From Girardinichthys multiradiatus (lineage: Eukaryota; Chordata; Actinopteri; Cyprinodontiformes; Goodeidae), in contig NC_061797.1 in NCBI RefSeq assembly GCF_021462225.1, positions 25,195,093-25,259,092 of the forward strand: a stretch of DNA of 64,000 nucleotides. The letters run 5' to 3'. Position numbers and translations under genes: made by a program. The notes below the pieces were generated by a model that was not told the origin of the DNA, did no database searches, and was given only the letters and a program-made list of their open reading frames with translations. Positions 56,855-64,000 of the stretch are shown here, piece by piece (position 1 is the first letter of the stretch; every line of letters begins with the position of its first letter).

Positions 56855-57028
56855 CCATCCTAACAAAATTACCCCAAGAACACACTGACAACTCATTCAG
56901 GAATCAGAATCAGCTTTATTACCAAGTTCGTACATACAAACAAGGAATTTGACTACAGTACACTTTGCTCTTTGGTTTTGTTTTTGCATTACAGAATATA
57001 CATATTTACAATGTACAATATACACATA

Positions 57029-58288
57029 CAGGGGTTGGACAATGAAACTGAAACACCTGTCATTTTAGTGTGGGAGGTTTCATGGCTAAATTGAACCAGC
57101 CTGGTAGCCCGTCTTCATTGATTGCACATTGCACCAGTAAGAGCAGAGTGTGAAGGTTCAATTAGCGGGGTAAGAGCACAGTTTTACTCAAAATATTGAA
57201 ATGCACACAACATTATGGGTGACATACCAGAGTTCAAAAGAGGACAAATTGTTGGTGCACGTCTTGCTGGCGCATCAGTGACCAAGACAGCAAGTCTTTG
57301 TGATGTATCAAGAGCCACGGTATCCATGGTAATGTCAGCATACCACCAAGAAGGACGAACCACATCCAACAGGATTAACTGTGGACGCAAGAGGAAGCTG
57401 TCTGAAAGGGATGTTCGGGTGCTAACCCGGATCGTATCCAAAAAACATAAAACCACGGCTTCCCAAATCACGGCAGAATTAAATGTGCACCTCAACTCTC
57501 CTCTTTCCACCAGAACTGTCTGTCGGGAGCTCCACAGGGTCAATATACACGGCCGGGCTGCTATAGCCAAACCTTTGGTCACTCATGCCAATGCCAAACA
57601 TCAGTTTCAATGGTGCAAGGAGCGCAAATCTTGGGCTGTGGACAATGTGAAACATGTATTGTTCTCTGATGAGTCCACCTTTACTGTTTTCCCCACATCC
57701 GAGAGAGTTACGATGTGGAGAAGACCCAAAGAAGCGTACCACCCAGACTGTTGCATGCCCAGAGTGAAGCATGGGGGTGGATCAGTGATGGTTTGGGCTG
57801 CCATATCATGGCATTCCCTTGGCCCAATACTTGTGCTAGATGGGCCAGGGACTACTGAACCATTCTTGAGGACCATGTGCATCCAATGGTTCAAACATTG
57901 TATCCTGAAGGCGGTGCCGTGTATCAGGATGACAATGCACCAATACACACAGCAAGACTGGTGAAAGATTGGTTTGATGAACATGAAAGTGAAGTTGAAC
58001 ATCTCCCATGGCCTGCACAGTCACCAGATCTAAATATTATTGAGCCACTTTGGGGTGTTTTGGAGGAGCGAGTCAGGAAACGTTTTCCTCCACCAGTATC
58101 ACGTAGTGACCTGGCCACTATCCTGCAAGAAGAATGGCTTAAAATCCCTCTGACCACTGTGCAGGACTCGTATATGTCATTCTCAAGACGAATTGACACT
58201 GTATTGGCCACAAAAGGAGGCCCTAGACCATACTAATAAATTATTGTGGTCTAAAACCAGGTGTTTCAGTTTCATTGTCCAACCCCTG
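57029..58288 (+). mobile_element. Tc1/mariner-like transposon, 1260 bp, perfect 31-bp inverted ends
   Basis: The left end CAGGGGTTGGACAATGAAAC and the right end are perfect inverted repeats over 31 bases, flanked by TA on both sides (57027-57028, 58289-58290). It belongs to a Tc1-like family different from the 1610-bp copies (short ends, different transposase). It is inserted in the LINE at 56897-58805. Confidence 0.95.
57215..58236 (+). pseudogene. Tc1-like transposase with one frameshift
   Basis: The first block from ATG 57215 has an N-terminal helix-turn-helix (RGQIVGARLAGASVTKTASL), a basic GRKRKL patch and the first catalytic Asp in LFSDEST. It continues through HGGGSVMVWAA. Near 57850-57877 the coding frame moves to the next frame, consistent with loss of one base. 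The second block (from about 57877) carries YQDDNAPIHTA (second Asp) and SPDLNIIEPLW (Glu) and ends at TAA 58234-58236. The catalytic residues are thus split over two frames. Confidence 0.92.
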
Positions 58289-59600
58289 TATATAATAGAA
58301 AGGTGCATTTGCAACATCTGTATGCTGTTGTTTTGTACTCTATTGAATGTTCAACAGAGAAACAGCCTGGGGGAAGAAACTGTCTCAGTGGCGGCTGGTT
58401 TTAGTAAACAGTGCTCTGTAGTGGCGGCCTGAAGGTAAAGCTCTGAACAGTTTATGTGCAGGGTGTGTGGGGTCTGCAGAGATTTTAGCAGCTCTTTTCC
58501 TGACCCTAGACCTGTATAAGTTCTGGATGGAGGGAAGGTCAGCTCTGATTATTCTCTCTGCATTCCTGATTATTCATTTCAGTCTGGACCTGTCCTGTTT
58601 TGTGGATGAGCCAAACCACACTGAGATGGATGAAGACAGGACAGACTGAATGATGGCAGTGTAGAAGATGACCAACAGCTGCTGTGGAAGGTTGAACTTC
58701 TTGGGTTGCCTCAGGAAGTACAGTCTCTGCTGGGCCTTCTTTCGAACAGTGTCTATGTGAGAAGACCATCTCAGGTCCTCAGAGACGTTGGTTCCTAAGA
58801 ACCTGAAGAGAACATTCAAAGCATGATTTAACAATAAGAAATATACTAGACAAAAACATCCACAGGACAGTTTCCCAGCTAAAACAACAGCTGACCATAA
58901 AGAACGCTGGTCATACCGTGGAAAAACAAAAATCTCTATAATCCCCACGGCTTCTGTGAAAATATTTTGTGGACTGCTAAGATAAAACGTTTAACCTTTT
59001 CGAAGGTGTGTTTCATACATCTGACAAAACTAACACATTGTTACGCGAAACATTATATCGACACAAACACGGTTGTGGTAGTGTGATGGTCTGTGGCTGC
59101 TTTGTTGCTTTAGGACCGGGAGGAATTTCTATAATTTGTGTGGCTGGACAAGAATCCAAACCACACCAAAACAAATCCACCTCTGAATGGCTAAAAAATA
59201 CAGTAAGGATTCTGGGCTGGCCTAAACTAGATCCAACTGAGATGCCATGGCATGACCTCAACCAGGCAATACATTCTCAAAAACCTTCCAATGTGGCTGA
59301 ATTGGCACAATTCTGCAAATTAGAGTGGACCAAAATTCCTCTACAATGATGTAAAAGACCAGTTATGCTTAAAGCTTAAAATTAGTTGTTATGCCGAGGT
59401 TGGCATTATTAGATTTAAGGGATTATGACTTTTTTGTGCCATATTTTCCCTTAAAGATGATTTGTAATTTTATTCTGTGTTTTGTATTTCCTCAGATTAT
59501 GTTTGTCTGATATTTGATTTGAAACACTGAAGTGATGCAAAAAAAGGGGTCAAAATGTATCACCAGTGTGGATATGTACAGTATATGGTAATTTATAAAT

Positions 59601-60240
59601 CTCTGTGCCAGTTTTCAGATGTTTGATTAAGAGATACGCTTTAGTTGGGAAAGGTCACCGCAGGTCAGTATCATTAGAGGTGAAATTGTTTTTTTCAAAA
59701 TTTTCAGTTACTTCTAGGATCAATTTCCAGTTTACAGGTACTACACAGACCCCACAAAAGAAAATCCTAGGCTTTCTTATTAGCTAAATAAATCAATGAA
59801 ATTAACGTGTAAATGCTTTTTTTTTTTGTACTTTTCCTTGAACCATAGTCTTGAAATTCAGTGTATTTAAATTGTGTTTGCTGGGAGGCTGGGAAAGATT
59901 TGCTTTTCAGCCTAGAACTAAAGCAATTATTGTAATCTTTAAATTATGTCATATTTAAATAATGTAGGATAGGAGTGTGCTGTTATGATTAAAAACTTGA
60001 ATTGAATCCAAATTTAATTCATACAATATTAAAACTGCGTTGAGCAGTTTAATACTTATACTTCCCATTAATTTTTGGATAATATTGGGTTTCTATTTTA
60101 AATAGTTACACCTATTTACTTGTCAGAAAGAAACCTGCATTTTATGTACTATAAGAAAAGGTGGTAATGGTAACATTTATTAATCTGTAAATGAGTTGAA
60201 GTGTGTTTGCACACAAACTGTGTGCCTATGTTCGTATCCC
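59601..60240. other. Intergenic AT-rich sequence
   Basis: No exon, repeat family or long frame recognised between the end of the transposon nest and the inferred ext2 promoter. Confidence 0.5.
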
Positions 60241-60249
60241 AGTTTCCAA

Positions 60250-60494
60250 CCAGAGGGAGGTGCTCTGCTTAGCTTTTATGCTGAGACGGTTCTTTCTGAG
60301 GCAAAGAAGAAAAAGGTGGCCATAGTTTTTTGTCAACCGTCATAAAAAAACAGAAGAAGAACTTCCTGCAGATCCCGGAAAGGTTAGCGTTAGCGCAGAG
60401 CTAGGTTAGCATTAACATTGTTTTTGTTATCTACCCTGCTCTCTTACTGCGGCAATGGATGAAGACTGAATCGACACTTCTGTTCAACGTCTTG
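60250..60494 (+). promoter_or_regulatory. ext2: Inferred ext2 promoter and non-coding first exon
   Basis: A GC-richer patch with CpGs (about 60370-60490) ends in CAACGTCTTG followed by GTATGTG, a good donor with exon edge at 60494. The next acceptor, ctttttacag, ends at 60870, and the exon then carries the ext2 start codon. A non-coding first exon followed by a short intron (376 bp) is inferred; the transcription start is not visible. Confidence 0.45.
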
Positions 60495-60898
60495 GTATGT
60501 GAACAGAACGGTTTCTATTGAGAAAGAAGAGACGGTTGTCTCTTTCACTCATGTTTTCATATTTCATATTTGTTATTGATCTAAACAAGCCAACCGCTAG
60601 TTTACGCTAGCTGCTGTTAGCCAAGATAGTGTTCAGATTTTTTGTTTTTTACCGCCTAAACATTGTTAAACCTTATAGTTAATTTTAAATCATTTTATTT
60701 AGTTTTCATATTATATACTCTAAACGGTATCTCGTTAAAGGTGACTTCGAGAATTTAAATTTTAGCGAACGTATGTAATTAGTTCATTATTCATATCGCT
60801 TCTCGTAGAGCCGGAATGGTAATTATACTGTAAATGTATGAATCTCCAGAACAGAAGAATCTTTTTACAGCGGCTGATCTGACGGAGGGGCATCAGCC

Positions 60899-63436
<2,538 letters not shown>

Positions 63437-64000
63437 GTGAGAAACTCAATCCTGTTTGTACTCCCCTGAACACTTTGTTTAATCTTTAGCAAATTTATTA
63501 TTTTGTATTTTATTGGTATCATGAGTGGATTGGCGGCTTTATTCTGAAATGTTTGATCAGTTCACTAGTTTGCATTTGAGAACTCTAACAATGGACCTTT
63601 TTGAGGTGTAAACATTAGCTTCACCTCGGCTGGAATGATTTGTGTTAGCATTTTACATTAATTCTGCAAATTGATACTTCATATTTCCAGGTATGATTGT
63701 AAAAATAAAAAATACAGACACTTTTAGTTTTGGTTATTAACATGAATAATATGTCTTTTTGTCAGGTTGTTAAAAAAAAAAACCCTACATATGCATAAAA
63801 ATAAATGAATTCAGTACACCCTAGAATTCAATGGGGGTGTTTTTCTTTTCATTTTTTCCATGATTGTATTTATTAAACAATTTCTCAATAAATTATTAGA
63901 TTATTTTAGAATATACTTTTTAACTAAAACACTTCCATGCTGCACCCGCAGGTCTATAGAAACATGTAAAGTGGCAGGGTTGGCTCAGCTGAAGTGAACT
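63437..64000 (+). other. ext2: ext2 intron (continues past the window)
   Basis: Starts with GTGAGA after the CTGCAG exon end. The sequence to the window edge does not contain the expected next ext2 exon (which should begin with an EATFCVVLRG-like stretch), so the intron continues. Confidence 0.7.

Larger units (their letters stand above)
56897..58805 (-). mobile_element. L2/CR1-type LINE, 5'-truncated, minus orientation, itself interrupted
   Basis: The 3' tail at 56897-56970 (as read on plus 'aatcagaatcagctttattacc') matches in reverse the LINE tail at 15110-15176. The reverse transcriptase C-terminal part lies at 58330-58805, with FLGTNVSEDLRWSSHI, QRLYFLRQPKKFNLP and SSISVWFG blocks on the minus strand. 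The two parts are separated by the 57029-58288 transposon. The 5' portion is missing and the frame is broken. Confidence 0.8.
55880..59600 (+). mobile_element. Old Tc1-like relic (outer layer of nested insertions)
   Basis: Family pieces appear in order at about 55930-56133 ('aaaaagcaaagcatccagttcc', 'gctttgggactccagtaaacc'), 56860-56895 ('aaaattaccccaagaacac', 'ctcattcagga') and about 58806-59600 ('gctgaccataaagaac', 'tgtggtagtgtgatggtctg', 'caaatccacctctgaatggc', 'gagatgccatggcatgacc', 'ccttccaatgtggctgaatt'). The gaps are the solo LTR and the LINE described separately. It is the same family as 39330-40075. The frame 59008-59349 is a remnant of the transposase C-terminal half. Confidence 0.8.

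Overview
The window is a vertebrate nuclear segment, almost certainly from a teleost fish. The introns are AT-rich and packed with Tc1/mariner-like elements, L2- and RTE/Rex3-type LINEs and hAT-like short elements. The protein-coding exons match vertebrate families, and no bacterial gene organisation is present. I worked from sequence alone, so species and synteny statements are inference.

Three host genes are visible. (1) A small minus-strand gene at 2092-2376 (5' UTR exons up to about 3.3 kb) encodes a 94-residue tail-anchored protein resembling CEND1. (2) The plus-strand gene dagla, diacylglycerol lipase alpha, covers most of the window. It has a CpG-rich non-coding first exon ending at 4742, a 22.9 kb first intron, 19 coding exons from 27637 to 49356 (1081 residues, catalytic Ser471/Asp523/His652) and a 3' UTR of about 2 kb. 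(3) The first five coding exons of ext2 (exostosin-2, 314 residues) run from 60899 to 63436; the gene leaves the window on the right.

The cend1-like gene and dagla are divergent. Their inferred starts lie about 1 kb apart, separated by a tetranucleotide microsatellite.

The most interesting item is an unexpected 501-bp open exon at 43029-43529 inside dagla intron 18. It has splice signals at both ends, phase 0 on both sides and no stop codon. It would add 167 Ser/Pro-rich residues just after the lipase domain, or a new C-terminus if read through.

Mobile elements occupy much of the rest. Two 1610-bp copies of one Tc1 family (10478-12087 and 43910-45519) lie in opposite orientation within dagla, and each transposase is broken by a single, different nonsense codon. 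An RTE/Rex3-like LINE with a 28-bp target duplication sits inside an old Tc1 relic (51.6-54.9 kb). A layered nest at 55.9-59.6 kb consists of an old Tc1 relic hit by a solo LTR and by an L2-like LINE, the LINE itself being hit by a 1260-bp Tc1-like element with perfect 31-bp inverted ends. No CRISPR array, rRNA or tRNA gene was found.
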